Source: Pseudomonas denitrificans (nom. rej.) | Lineage (GTDB): Bacteria; Pseudomonadota; Gammaproteobacteria; Pseudomonadales; Pseudomonadaceae | Length of the DNA stretch: 64,000 nucleotides | Direction: 5' to 3' | Assembly (NCBI RefSeq): GCF_008807415.1 | Contig: NZ_CP043626.1 | Span: 6,734,501-6,798,500, forward strand | Shown here: positions 42,602 through 51,375 of the stretch, piece after piece | Position numbering within the stretch: the first letter of the stretch is position 1 | Layout of the letters: each line of letters begins with the position of its first letter | Notes under the pieces: generated by a model | Databases searched by the model: none | Seen by the model: the letters and a program-made list of their open reading frames with translations, nothing else | Told to the model about the DNA's origin: nothing | Translations under genes and position numbers: made by a program

Positions 42602-45600
42602 ATGGGCGCCGACGTTCAGCAGCACCTCAGCGGCCGCAAGGGCGGCAGCAGCAAGCCCAAGCAACCGTCGATCGCGCGCGACAGCCTGCAGTCGGTGGCC
42701 ACCGCGAAGCTACTGCTGGCGGTGGGAGAGGGCGAGTTCGCCGAGGGACCGAGCGACCAGGACATCTACCTGGACAACACCCCGCTGATGGACGCCAGCG
42801 GCAACGTCAACTTCCCCAACGTGAAGTGGGAATGGCGTAGCGGCAGTGTCGATCAGGACTACATCCCCGGCATCCCCTCGGTGGAGAACGAGACCACGGT
42901 GAACGTGGAGCTGCGCAGCGACACCCCGTGGGTGCGCTCCGTGACCAACACTCAACTGTCCGCCGTGCGCCTGCGCTTTGCCTGGCCGGCCCTGCAGAAG
43001 CAGGAGACCAGCGGGGACGTGAAGGGCTACCGGATCGAGTACGCGGTGGACGTGAGCACCGACGGCGGCGCTTACCAGCAGGTGCTGCTGGATGCGGTCG
43101 ATGGCAAGACCACAAGCCGCTACGAGCGCAGCCAGCGGATCGACCTGCCGGCATCGACGTCCGGCTGGCAGGTGCGCGTGCGACGGATCACGCCGAACCA
43201 GAACAGCAGCTTGATCGCCGACACCATGCTGATCGCCGGCATGACCGAGGTGATCGATGCGAAGCTGCGGTACCCGAATACGGCGCTGCTCTACATCGAG
43301 TTCAGCGCGGAGCAGTTCAGCAACATCCCGGCCGTCACTGTCGAGTGCAAGGCCCGGAAGGTCCAGGTGCCGACCACCTACGACCCGGAAGCGCGCACCT
43401 ATACCGGCGTGTGGGATGGCAGCTTCAAGAGCGCCTGGACCAACAATCCGGCGTGGATCACCTACGACATCAGCACCAACGCCCGCTTCGGCCTGGGCAA
43501 GCGGATTAAGCCCTGGATGGTGGACAAGTGGGAGCTGTACAAGATCGCCCAGTATTGCGACCAGCTGGTGCCGGACGGCAAGGGCGGCCAGGAGCCCCGG
43601 TTCCTGTGCGACCTCAACCTACAGTCACGCTCCCAGGCCTGGACCCTGCTGCGTGACATCGCGGCGATCTACCGGGGGATGAGCTACTGGGCGCAGGGGC
43701 AACTGGTGTCGCAGGCCGACATGCCGCGCACCGCCGACTTCGACTACGTGTTCACCCGGGCAAACGTCATCGACGGGAAGATGACCTACGGCGCCGCCTC
43801 GGCACGCACCAGGTACAGCCGCGCCCTGGTTAGCTACGACAACCCGGCGAACAACTACGACACCGACGTGACGGGCTATTCCGATGCGCCGCTGCTGCGC
43901 CGGTATGGCGATAACCCGGTGGAGCTGTCGGCCATTGGCTGCACGCGCGAGAGCGAGGCGCAGCGCCGCGGTAAGTGGGCGGTACTCACCAGCGTGCAGG
44001 ACCGGACCATCACCTTCGCCACCGGCATGGAAGGCCGGATTCCGCTGCCGGGTTACATCATCCCGGTGGCTGACTCGCTGCTGGCCGGCCGCGAGATCGG
44101 CGGGCGGATCTCCGCTGCGGCGGGGCGCGTGGTGACGCTCGATCGCGTCACTCAGGCCAAGGCCGGCGATCGCCTGATCATCAACCTGCCGAGCGGGCGC
44201 GCCGAGGGCCGCACCGTGCAGTCGGTCAACGGCAAGGCCGTCACCGTCACCACGGCCTACTCGGAGATGCCCGAGCCGGAACTGTGCTGGGCGCTCGACG
44301 CCGATGACCTGGCCGTCCAGCTCTATCGGGTGATGAGCACCAAGCGGGACGATAATGGCCAGTGGACCATCAACGGCCTGCAGTACGAGCCGAGCAAGTT
44401 CGACCACATCGATACCGGCGCACGCCTGGAGGAGCGTCCGATCAGCGTCATCCCGGTTACCACCGTGCAGCCGCCGGCCAGCGTCACGCTGACGTCGCGC
44501 TGGACGGTCGACCAAGGCCTGGCCGTCAGCACCATGACGATCAACTGGCCCGCGGTGGAAGGGGCGGTGGCCTACGACGTGGAGTGGAAGAAGGACAGCG
44601 GCAACTGGATTCGTCTGCCCCGCCAGGGCACCACCAGCGTCGACGTCACTGGCACTTACGCCGGCGCCTACCTGGCGCGCGTGCGTGCGGTGAGCGCGTT
44701 TGAGATCACTTCGATCTGGCGCAGCTCAGTGCTCACCAACCTGGTGGGTAAGGATGGCTTGCCGCCGGTGCTGGCGTTCCTGCGTACCACCTCGGGGCCA
44801 TGGAAGATTCAGCTCGACTGGGGATTCCCGGCCGGGGCAGATGACACGGCGTTCACAGAGGTACAGCAGTCGGCCACTCCGGGCGGCAACGAGCAAACCG
44901 CGACCGCGCTGGGCCTGTTCGCCTATCCGACGGACACGCACACGTTGACTTCGCTGGCTGCCGGCGCGCGCCTGGCGTTTCGCGGGCGCCTGATCGACCG
45001 CACCGGTAACGTGGGCGCCTGGTCGAACTGGGTGGATGGGATCACCTCCACCGATGCCGGCGAGTACAACGAGCTGATCACGCAGGAGTTCGTCGAGTCA
45101 GCACTGGGGCAGGAGTTCTTCGACCGGATCAATCTGATCGATGGCCCTGACAGCCTCGCCGGGTCAGTGAACGCCCGTCTGAAGGAGGTGAATGACGACC
45201 TGCAGGAGCAGATCGACGCCATCAGCGACGTTGTGGACGCGCTGGAGTACGACCCGGATAAGACTTACCTGAAGGGCGACAGTGTTCGCCAGGGGCAGCG
45301 GCTGTATCAGGCCATCGCCAACGTGCCGGTGAACACCCCGCCGCCGAACGCTACCTACTGGCTGGACATCGGGCAGATCTCACAGACCGTCGATGGCCTC
45401 GCCGCTCGGGTGACCACGGTGGAAACCGAGGTCGGGGAAATCGACGGGGCGCTGACGGCGCAGTCGCAGCGCATCGACGGAGTGCAGTCGAGCCTGGCCG
45501 GCAAGGCGGACTCCTCGACGGTCAACACGTTGTCGAATCGGGTGACCCAGACCGAGCAGGGGCTGACTAGCCAGGGCCAGGCGATCACCGGCCTGCAGTC

Positions 45601-46726
45601 TGGGTTGACGGACACGAACACCAACGTGACCGCAGCTCAGAACGCAGCTCAGGCGGCGTCCGACCTAGCGGGCGGAAAGGGTAAGGTGCTCTTCCAGTCC
45701 ACCGCGCCGGCCGTCGCCGACAGGCAAGCGCAAAACCTGTGGATCGATACCACCGGCAACGCCAACACGCCCAAGCGCTGGAACGGTTCGGCGTGGGTCG
45801 CGGTGACCGACAAGGTGGCTACTGATGCCGCCGCAGCGGCAGCTGCTGCTCAGGCGGCGGTCGCCACCAAGGCGGATGCCTCGGCAGTGCAGGCGCTGGA
45901 CACGCAGGTCACTCAGCAGGGCAACACCATCACCTCGCAGGGCAGCGCGATCACCAGCCTGACCAGTCGAGTTGGGGTCGCCGAAGGGAACATCACGGGG
46001 CAGGCGACTGCGATCAACTCGCTGGACACTCGCGTTACTGGCGTGGAGGGCGTCGTCACTGCGCAGGCAACTCGCCTCGATGGGTTGCAGGCGGCGTACA
46101 GGGACGACAATGGTGACGGTGATTTGCTTGACGCTCTGCAAGGAGCAAGTACTTCGGCCCAAGTCGTCCGTGAGACTCAGGTGCGAGCGTCCGAGAACTA
46201 CGCCATGGCTCGCTCGGTAGAACGGGTCTCCGCTGCTACGACAGCAAATTCAGGGACCATCCAGCAGGTGTCGCAGGTGGTCGCTGACGTCAACTCCGGC
46301 GTCCAGGCGATGTGGAGCGTGAAGCTCAACGTCTCTCAAGGCGGGCAGCAATACGCCGCGGGCTTCCAGCTCGGGTTTGATGGCGGCACCACCTTGACCA
46401 CGATGGCCTTCCAGGCTGACCGGTTCCTGTTCTTCAACAGCTCCAGCGGACAGACCGTGGCGCCGGTGTCGATCGTTGGCGGCCAGATGTTCATCAACAA
46501 CGCCATGATCCAAGACGCCAGCATCACCAACGCCAAGATCGGCGATGTCATCCAGTCCAATGCCCTCGGCAGCAACGGTCAGCCGCTTTGGCAGTTGAAC
46601 AAGGCCGGCTCGTTCCTGCTGAACAGCGCAGGTGGGGGCGGGCGGATGCAGCTCACGGCCGAGGCAATGAAGGTGTTCGATGGAAGTGGTGTGCGTCGCG
46701 TGCAACTCGGGAATCTAGACGTATGA
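42602..46726 (+). CDS. Tail tip / host-specificity protein J-like
   Basis: 1374 residues. N-terminal J signature (SIARDSLQSVATAKLLLAVGEGEF, given as two parts SIARDSLQSVATAK and LLLAVGEGEF), HDII-type and fibronectin-like domains to about 770, then a long Ala/Thr/Gln-rich segment (~830-1250) with regular repeats of the type SLTSRVGVAEGNITGQ. The end is DUF1983-like (~1240-1374). The N-terminal part plugs the tail tip. The C-terminal part should contact the receptor. Start 42602 is at TGGAGAAAAGC. Confidence 0.93.
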   Translation: MGADVQQHLSGRKGGSSKPKQPSIARDSLQSVATAKLLLAVGEGEFAEGPSDQDIYLDNTPLMDASGNVNFPNVKWEWRSGSVDQDYIPGIPSVENETTVNVELRSDTPWVRSVTNTQLSAVRLRFAWPALQKQETSGDVKGYRIEYAVDVSTDGGAYQQVLLDAVDGKTTSRYERSQRIDLPASTSGWQVRVRRITPNQNSSLIADTMLIAGMTEVIDAKLRYPNTALLYIEFSAEQFSNIPAVTVECKARKVQVPTTYDPEARTYTGVWDGSFKSAWTNNPAWITYDISTNARFGLGKRIKPWMVDKWELYKIAQYCDQLVPDGKGGQEPRFLCDLNLQSRSQAWTLLRDIAAIYRGMSYWAQGQLVSQADMPRTADFDYVFTRANVIDGKMTYGAASARTRYSRALVSYDNPANNYDTDVTGYSDAPLLRRYGDNPVELSAIGCTRESEAQRRGKWAVLTSVQDRTITFATGMEGRIPLPGYIIPVADSLLAGREIGGRISAAAGRVVTLDRVTQAKAGDRLIINLPSGRAEGRTVQSVNGKAVTVTTAYSEMPEPELCWALDADDLAVQLYRVMSTKRDDNGQWTINGLQYEPSKFDHIDTGARLEERPISVIPVTTVQPPASVTLTSRWTVDQGLAVSTMTINWPAVEGAVAYDVEWKKDSGNWIRLPRQGTTSVDVTGTYAGAYLARVRAVSAFEITSIWRSSVLTNLVGKDGLPPVLAFLRTTSGPWKIQLDWGFPAGADDTAFTEVQQSATPGGNEQTATALGLFAYPTDTHTLTSLAAGARLAFRGRLIDRTGNVGAWSNWVDGITSTDAGEYNELITQEFVESALGQEFFDRINLIDGPDSLAGSVNARLKEVNDDLQEQIDAISDVVDALEYDPDKTYLKGDSVRQGQRLYQAIANVPVNTPPPNATYWLDIGQISQTVDGLAARVTTVETEVGEIDGALTAQSQRIDGVQSSLAGKADSSTVNTLSNRVTQTEQGLTSQGQAITGLQSGLTDTNTNVTAAQNAAQAASDLAGGKGKVLFQSTAPAVADRQAQNLWIDTTGNANTPKRWNGSAWVAVTDKVATDAAAAAAAAQAAVATKADASAVQALDTQVTQQGNTITSQGSAITSLTSRVGVAEGNITGQATAINSLDTRVTGVEGVVTAQATRLDGLQAAYRDDNGDGDLLDALQGASTSAQVVRETQVRASENYAMARSVERVSAATTANSGTIQQVSQVVADVNSGVQAMWSVKLNVSQGGQQYAAGFQLGFDGGTTLTTMAFQADRFLFFNSSSGQTVAPVSIVGGQMFINNAMIQDASITNAKIGDVIQSNALGSNGQPLWQLNKAGSFLLNSAGGGGRMQLTAEAMKVFDGSGVRRVQLGNLDV

Positions 46727-47016
46727 GTTATGGGCTGCAGGTGTTCGACGGTGGGGGCGGGCTGATCTTCGACAGTAACTCGCTGACGTGCCGCATGGTC
46801 TACCGCGTGGCATTTCAGACATCCACCAACCAGCAAACGATCGTGATTCCTGGGTTTGATGCAGCGAAGGGGGTGGTCTGGCTGGACACCACCTGGTCGG
46901 GCAGTTCCACCACTTTCGCGCAGCGCTTCACGGTGTCCGGCAACGCCGTGACGATCCTTGGCAGCTACTTCAACGTCAACCAGACCGACTACCTGAACGC
47001 GGTGATGTTCTCATGA
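46723..47016 (+). CDS. Small tail-tip accessory protein (MSYG type)
   Basis: 97 residues starting MSYGLQVFDGGGGLIFDSN, in ATGA overlap with J. The same motif (YGLQVFDSSNRLLFDSN) appears in the middle of the protein at 47147. Such proteins lie between J and fibre genes in Pseudomonas siphophages. Precise role unknown. Confidence 0.7.
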   Translation: MSYGLQVFDGGGGLIFDSNSLTCRMVYRVAFQTSTNQQTIVIPGFDAAKGVVWLDTTWSGSSTTFAQRFTVSGNAVTILGSYFNVNQTDYLNAVMFS

Positions 47017-47150
47017 GCTACGGCGCACTCTTCATTGGCAACGCCGGCCAGGTGCAGATCGACGACAACTATCCCTGCTACATGGAAGTGGCGTCCGGCG
47101 GCTACGACGGGTCGAGCGGGACGGTGACAGTCAACTACCCGGCCCCGTGA
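47013..47150 (+). CDS. MSYG-type tail protein, N-terminal fragment
   Basis: 45 residues (MSYGALFIGNAGQVQIDDNY...NYPAP), ATGA overlap with the previous gene. It ends after a C4 run and overlaps the next frame as GTGA. Adding one C would join it to the downstream frame as NYPAPVNSPNPP, producing one protein of about 223 residues. Probably the first part of a frameshifted gene. Confidence 0.6.
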   Translation: MSYGALFIGNAGQVQIDDNYPCYMEVASGGYDGSSGTVTVNYPAP

Positions 47151-47686
47151 ACAGCCCCAACCCGCCTACGATCTTCATCCGGCCGGATGGCGCCCATATC
47201 TTGCGGTACATGCGTCACCTGGGCGGCGCGGGAGCGTGGACGGGGTGGACAGCCGCTGTCTACACCGACAGTGGTTTTACGGGGATCGTCCGCACGGGCC
47301 AATACAAAGCGGCGGCGCTCTATCTGCCGCGCACTGGCGGGTACGGGCTGCAAGTTTTCGACTCGAGCAACCGCCTGCTCTTCGACAGCAATCGCCGAGT
47401 GGTCACGATCCTGGCTGGTGCGCAGTCATGGGCGAAGGTCGGCTACAACGGTAACTACCAGAGCAACTGGACGACCGACACATGGGGGAACGCATACGTG
47501 GCCGGCTCCTATGTCATGGCCAGCCACTTCATGGCTGGATTCGTGGCCCCGCCGAACTCGGCTGAGATCGGCATCGGCTTCCTGAACGGCAGCACCAAAA
47601 CGCAGATCAACGTCTTCGCCATGCGGGTCGGGCGTGGTCTGGCTGAAATCACGAATTTCAACTGGCCACTGGTCATGGTGAATTGA
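47147..47686 (+). CDS. MSYG-type tail protein, main part
   Basis: 179 residues from GTG 47147, beta-rich (TIFIRPDGAHILRYM, GGYGLQVFDSSNRLLFDSN, ending LAEITNFNWPLVMVN). In related architectures the MSYG start and the YGLQVFD module are in one chain, so this is likely the continuation of the 47013 frame. It ends 9 bases before the fibre gene. Confidence 0.65.
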   Translation: MNSPNPPTIFIRPDGAHILRYMRHLGGAGAWTGWTAAVYTDSGFTGIVRTGQYKAAALYLPRTGGYGLQVFDSSNRLLFDSNRRVVTILAGAQSWAKVGYNGNYQSNWTTDTWGNAYVAGSYVMASHFMAGFVAPPNSAEIGIGFLNGSTKTQINVFAMRVGRGLAEITNFNWPLVMVN

Positions 47687-47695
47687 GGAGGGGAC

Positions 47696-48874
47696 ATGCC
47701 CTGGTATTCCACTGGCACCGTTGCGGTGACCAACAACAGCCCGACCGTAACCGGTACCGGCACCACTTTTTCGGCGAATGCCCGCGTGGGCGATGCCTTC
47801 CGGGGGCCGGACGGCCTCTGGTACGAAGTCACGAACGTGGCCAGCGCCACGGTTATCTCCATCAAGCCCAACTACCAAGGAGCAAATAGCGCGGCCGGCA
47901 GCTACGCGATAGCGCCGATGCAAGGGTACGTAAAGGACTCGGCCGACGCCCTGCGCGGTTTCGTCAACCAATACGGAGCCGCGCTTGCCGGGCTCGGTCC
48001 GCTGGCTTCTTGGCAGTCCGGCACGCCTTTGGTGATTGCGGGGTCTGGGGTCCGCATTCAGTCGGATTTCAGCTCAGGTGACCCCACTGCATTTCAAACT
48101 TCAGCGACTAATACCAGGACGTTGGTTTCTGCAGCACCCAACGGCACAGCTACCGAGGCTGGCTACATCGTGCGGAATGCAGCGGCGAACACAATAGCTT
48201 CAATCGGGATGTTCCGTGTCAACGCATCGGTGGTGTCGCTTGAGGCAAGCATCAGTGGCGCAGCTACTTGGCTTCCTCTCACGTTCTGGACCTCAGGTTC
48301 TGAGCGAGTGCGCATTACGCCGGATGGTCGCTTATTGGTCGCGGCTACAGCAGACATAGCGGGAAACACAGGGAATGCCGTTCATGCAACGGGCACAATT
48401 TCTGCCACCGGAGGCTTTCGATGTCGTCCCGGCACGAATGGTACGCCAGGCAATGTCTTCAACATCAACTGGACGGCGGGGTCTCAAGCGCAGCTCTGGA
48501 TCGATGGTTTCAACATCGGGACGCTGAACATCACCTCTGACTATCGCATCAAGCAGGATATAGCCCTTCTTGACGCGGATTTCCTGGACCGAATCAGAAA
48601 GTACGAGGTGGTCGAGTATCGCCTTCGGGGCTTTGGTATCTGGGAGGCGTCGACCAAGGTATTCCAAGGGCTCATTGCTCACCAAGCTCAGACCGCGAAC
48701 CCCAAGGCTGCCACGGGTCGCAAGGACGAGGTAGACGACGACGGAGAGGCGGTCATCCAGAACCTGGAGATCATCCCGATAGTCACGGACTGCATCGGTG
48801 CAATCCAGCAGCTCGCCGAAATGGTGCAATCGCTTCAGGCCGAACTCGATGCGCTGAAATCCAGCGCGGCGTAA
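47696..48874 (+). CDS. Tail fibre with S74 intramolecular chaperone
   Basis: 392 residues. The start (YSTGTVAVTNNSPTVTGTGT) is the tail-attachment module found in many fibres. The middle is Gly/Thr-rich beta structure. The end is a peptidase S74 chaperone with Ser281-Asp282 in NITSDYRIKQDI and a C-terminal coiled coil. The chaperone folds the trimer and then cuts itself off. GAGGAGGGG precedes the ATG. Confidence 0.88.
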   Translation: MPWYSTGTVAVTNNSPTVTGTGTTFSANARVGDAFRGPDGLWYEVTNVASATVISIKPNYQGANSAAGSYAIAPMQGYVKDSADALRGFVNQYGAALAGLGPLASWQSGTPLVIAGSGVRIQSDFSSGDPTAFQTSATNTRTLVSAAPNGTATEAGYIVRNAAANTIASIGMFRVNASVVSLEASISGAATWLPLTFWTSGSERVRITPDGRLLVAATADIAGNTGNAVHATGTISATGGFRCRPGTNGTPGNVFNINWTAGSQAQLWIDGFNIGTLNITSDYRIKQDIALLDADFLDRIRKYEVVEYRLRGFGIWEASTKVFQGLIAHQAQTANPKAATGRKDEVDDDGEAVIQNLEIIPIVTDCIGAIQQLAEMVQSLQAELDALKSSAA

Positions 48875-48890
48875 CCGGCACCGATACCCA

Positions 48891-48914
48891 AGCCCGCCGC
48901 CCGGCGGGCTTTTT
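48891..48914 (+). terminator. Terminator-like hairpin after the fibre gene
   Basis: AGCCCGCCG / CGGCGGGCT, 9-bp stem with a 2-base loop and TTTT, followed by TTGGAG of the endolysin gene. Confidence 0.7.
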
Positions 48915-48931
48915 CATTCTTGGAGAATGCT

Positions 48932-49450
48932 ATGCCTCGTATCACTGCCGCCGCTGCTGGCGGCCAGAATGTGCTCGCCTGCCTGGACATGATCGCCTGG
49001 GCCGAGGGCACAAGCATTAGCCCGGCCACCCTCTGCGACGGCTACGACGTGATCGTGATCGGATCAGACGGCCTTCCCGAGATATTCGAGAACTTCACGG
49101 ATCACCCTTTCGCTGCAGGTCGTCCTTCAAAGCGAGTCGATAAGGCCGGCAAGCTCACCTCGAATGCGAGTGGCCGTTATCAACAGATGCTCAAGGACTG
49201 GCCGCACTACAAGGCGCTCCTGCAGCTGCCCGACTTCGGGCCGCTGAGCCAGGATCTGCTTGCTATCCGGCACATTCGTGAGTCGCGCGCTCTGGATGAT
49301 GTGAAGGCTGGGCGTATCGTGGATGCCCTCAAGAAGTTCAGCAACATCTGGGCAAGCCTGCCGTTCGCCAAGTATCCAGGCCAGCGCACGCGCTCGCTCG
49401 ATGACTGTGTACGGATCTACCGGCTCGCCGGTGGGGTGGTGTCCAAGTGA
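48932..49450 (+). CDS. Endolysin (lambda R-like lysozyme/transglycosylase, GH104)
   Basis: 172 residues. LDMIAWAEGTS has the catalytic Glu. YDVIVIG, TDHPFAAGRPSKRV, SNASGRYQ and WASLPFAKYPGQ follow the GH104 family. It has no signal peptide, so release depends on the holin. TTGGAGAA lies before the ATG. It overlaps Rz by GTGA. Confidence 0.9.
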   Translation: MPRITAAAAGGQNVLACLDMIAWAEGTSISPATLCDGYDVIVIGSDGLPEIFENFTDHPFAAGRPSKRVDKAGKLTSNASGRYQQMLKDWPHYKALLQLPDFGPLSQDLLAIRHIRESRALDDVKAGRIVDALKKFSNIWASLPFAKYPGQRTRSLDDCVRIYRLAGGVVSK

Positions 49451-49977
49451 CCCGCGCTCGCCTGGTGGCGGCCCTGATGCTTGCGGTGGTGATCTTCGCC
49501 GCCGGCTTCGGCTCAGCCTGGGCTTGGAGATCTGCGCAAGCCGAAGCGGATCTGGCCAGCCTGGGCCTGGATCATGAGAAGGAAAGGGGCGAGATCAGCC
49601 AGGCGGTCGCCGCCGAGCTGCAGCGCCACGCGAGGGACCGCCAGGAGCTGCAGGCGCAGTACGACGGCATCGATCAACAGCGCTACGGGGAGTTGCGCCA
49701 TGCTCAGGAAGTCAACGATCAGCTTGCTCGGGATCTCGCTGTTGCTCAGCGCGGGATGTACGCCCCTGTCACCGGCAGTGGTTGCGCCTCCAGTTCGGTG
49801 CGAGCCGGATCCGGCGGCGCCGGCGTGGATGATGCAGCCGGTTACGCCGAACTTCGACCAGAGGCTGCAGCGGATCTTGCCCGTCTCGCTGCCGACGCCA
49901 ACGCCTGTGCCATCGCCCTGACCGGGCTGCAGGAGCGGGAGCAGGTGCGGCAGCGCCGGCAGTCGGTCACTCAATAA
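49447..49977 (+). CDS. Rz-like inner-membrane spanin
   Basis: 176 residues, GTG start overlapping the endolysin stop. One N-terminal membrane helix (~8-27) is followed by a long helical periplasmic region rich in Gln/Arg/Glu. Together with the embedded Rz1 lipoprotein it would fuse inner and outer membranes at lysis. It ends in an 11-base convergent overlap with the HTH gene. Confidence 0.85.
   Translation: MTRARLVAALMLAVVIFAAGFGSAWAWRSAQAEADLASLGLDHEKERGEISQAVAAELQRHARDRQELQAQYDGIDQQRYGELRHAQEVNDQLARDLAVAQRGMYAPVTGSGCASSSVRAGSGGAGVDDAAGYAELRPEAAADLARLAADANACAIALTGLQEREQVRQRRQSVTQ
49700..49921 (+). CDS. Rz1-like outer-membrane spanin lipoprotein, embedded in Rz
   Basis: 73 residues wholly inside the Rz gene in another frame. 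Signal peptide LRKSTISLLGISLLLSAGC with lipobox LSAGC, then a Pro-rich mature chain (TPLSPAVVAPPV...PVSLPTPTPVPSP). Embedded Rz1 genes of this form are classic for lambda-like phages. Confidence 0.85.
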   Translation: MLRKSTISLLGISLLLSAGCTPLSPAVVAPPVRCEPDPAAPAWMMQPVTPNFDQRLQRILPVSLPTPTPVPSP

Positions 49978-50332
49978 GGTGATAGTCCGCCCGTTCGCGC
50001 GGGTCGGTGGTGGATCCTCGGCAGTTGTCCCCGATCATGGGCGGGACGTTGGGGAGAAACACCACCCCTTCCTGCTCGAAGGCAAAGGCCAAGGCCTGCA
50101 TGCTGACCTGTCGCAGGTTCCGCGTGCCGGCCTCTAGGCTGGTGATCGCCTCCCTTGATACGCCCGACCTGAACGACAGGGCGTCCACGCTCCAGCCCAG
50201 CACGGCGCGGGCCTTCTCGCAGTGTTCTTGACCGAATGACAGCCCGAAGGCGTTGGAGCGCTGCAGCTCTTTCAGCAGCTCCCACTGACGCGCTAGGCGC
50301 TCGTCCTGCAGATCCACGATTACCGATTTCAT
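49967..50332 (-). CDS. XRE-type helix-turn-helix regulator
   Basis: 121 residues. The HTH lies at ~45-90 (GWSVDALSFRSGVSREAITS, LEAGTRN), ending MQALAFAFEQEGVVFLP, a common form of small phage regulators. It is the second gene of a leftward pair and starts in ATGA overlap with the first, which has a LexA box upstream. Target unknown. Confidence 0.8.
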   Translation of the reverse strand: MKSVIVDLQDERLARQWELLKELQRSNAFGLSFGQEHCEKARAVLGWSVDALSFRSGVSREAITSLEAGTRNLRQVSMQALAFAFEQEGVVFLPNVPPMIGDNCRGSTTDPRERADYHLIE

Positions 50333-51024
50333 ACGCTGCTCCACTCCTTCTCGACCAATCCGCGTCCCGCGCACATCGCGCAGTCCTCCTTATCCGCGAA
50401 GCTGTCCCTGCATGTCGGGCAGCGGCGGAACCTCCCCAGCTCGATCAGCAGCGCCAGGGCATTGGCCCGCGCCGCGTCGCCTTCCTCCTGCGCCACCTGG
50501 TGCGCGTCCAGCGCAAGCCTGAATGCATCGGCATCAGTGATGGCTCGCACCACCTTCCCCGCGACAATCCTCCCCACCTCGATCAGCCGCGCCTGCTGGC
50601 CATCTCTTCGCGTCCACGTCAGGCCCCTGACGTCGCCCTTCCACTCGGCCGGCGACCCGTCAAACATCGCAAGCTGACCGGCATCGTCGTAGGTGATTCG
50701 CCCGAGGATCCCGCGCGGCTCGGGCGGCACGCTCATGAAGGTGCCCGACAGGATCTCGCCCAGCAGCTCGCCAGTGCCTTCGGCAATGACGTCATAGACG
50801 CCCGCCCGCTGGAAGGCCTGGTGCGCCAGATCCTCCAGCACGGTGAGGCGCCCGGCTTCGGCTATCTCGCACATCTCCACAAACTCCCCTTGATCGATCA
50901 TCCGCAGACCGAGTGCCTTTCTGGCTAGTCCCTCCAGCTCGGCGCGGTGGTAGTCCGGGGTGAGTTTCCATTGCCGCCGGTCGTCGATGAGGCGGCGCCA
51001 TTGCGCGAGTGGTGAGTCAGTCAT
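50329..51024 (-). CDS. SOS-controlled phage protein with zinc-ribbon end
   Basis: 231 residues, mostly helical N-terminal part (WRRLIDDRRQWKLTPDYHR, RAELEGLARKALGLRMID), beta-rich middle (GILGRITYDDAGQLAMFDG) and a C-terminal four-Cys zinc ribbon (CPTCRDSF, DCAMCAGRG). No family recognised. The start at 51024 lies 13 bases from a LexA box. The weak ribosome site suggests low basal translation. ATGA overlap with the HTH gene. Confidence 0.65.
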   Translation of the reverse strand: MTDSPLAQWRRLIDDRRQWKLTPDYHRAELEGLARKALGLRMIDQGEFVEMCEIAEAGRLTVLEDLAHQAFQRAGVYDVIAEGTGELLGEILSGTFMSVPPEPRGILGRITYDDAGQLAMFDGSPAEWKGDVRGLTWTRRDGQQARLIEVGRIVAGKVVRAITDADAFRLALDAHQVAQEEGDAARANALALLIELGRFRRCPTCRDSFADKEDCAMCAGRGLVEKEWSSV

Positions 51025-51037
51025 ACGGCCAATAATA

Positions 51038-51053
51038 CTGTTTGCATATACAG
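51038..51053. promoter_or_regulatory. LexA box
   Basis: CTGT-TTGCATAT-ACAG fits the CTGT-N8-ACAG SOS consensus exactly, with extended symmetry TACTGT...ACAGTA. It lies in the divergent gap between the leftward pair at 51024 and the rightward gene at 51136. Confidence 0.85.
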
Positions 51054-51135
51054 TATTTGTTTTGCGTGACCAGCGGTAGGGGGGGCCTGCAGAAGGGGCG
51101 TAGAATGCGCGCCTTCGATTTGAGGAGGTCACCCG

Positions 51136-51375
51136 ATGAGCGCTTGGAATCTGGCCCTACGCCCCGCTGATGAGCGACAGGCGATGGAGGATGAGAAGGC
51201 GAGGCTGTTCGAGTTCTGGCAGCTGAATCTAGACCGCGCGAAGGCTGAGGCCGCCAAGATCCTTTCGGAGAAGGACCGCCGGAAATCGAAGTGGAAGGAC
51301 TGGGCGCACGAGCAGATCGCGGCGCTGTCCCCGCCGGAGTATCAGGAGATGGTTAGGAGAGAGATAGAGCGCTAG
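51136..51375 (+). CDS. Small hypothetical charged protein
   Basis: 79 residues, helical, with very basic/acidic content (RAKAEAAKILSEKDRRKSKW) and ending VRREIER. GAGGAGG lies before the ATG and TAGAAT near 51107 could be a -10 box. It is divergent from the SOS pair, so the LexA box may also affect it. No family recognised. Confidence 0.6.
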   Translation: MSAWNLALRPADERQAMEDEKARLFEFWQLNLDRAKAEAAKILSEKDRRKSKWKDWAHEQIAALSPPEYQEMVRREIER

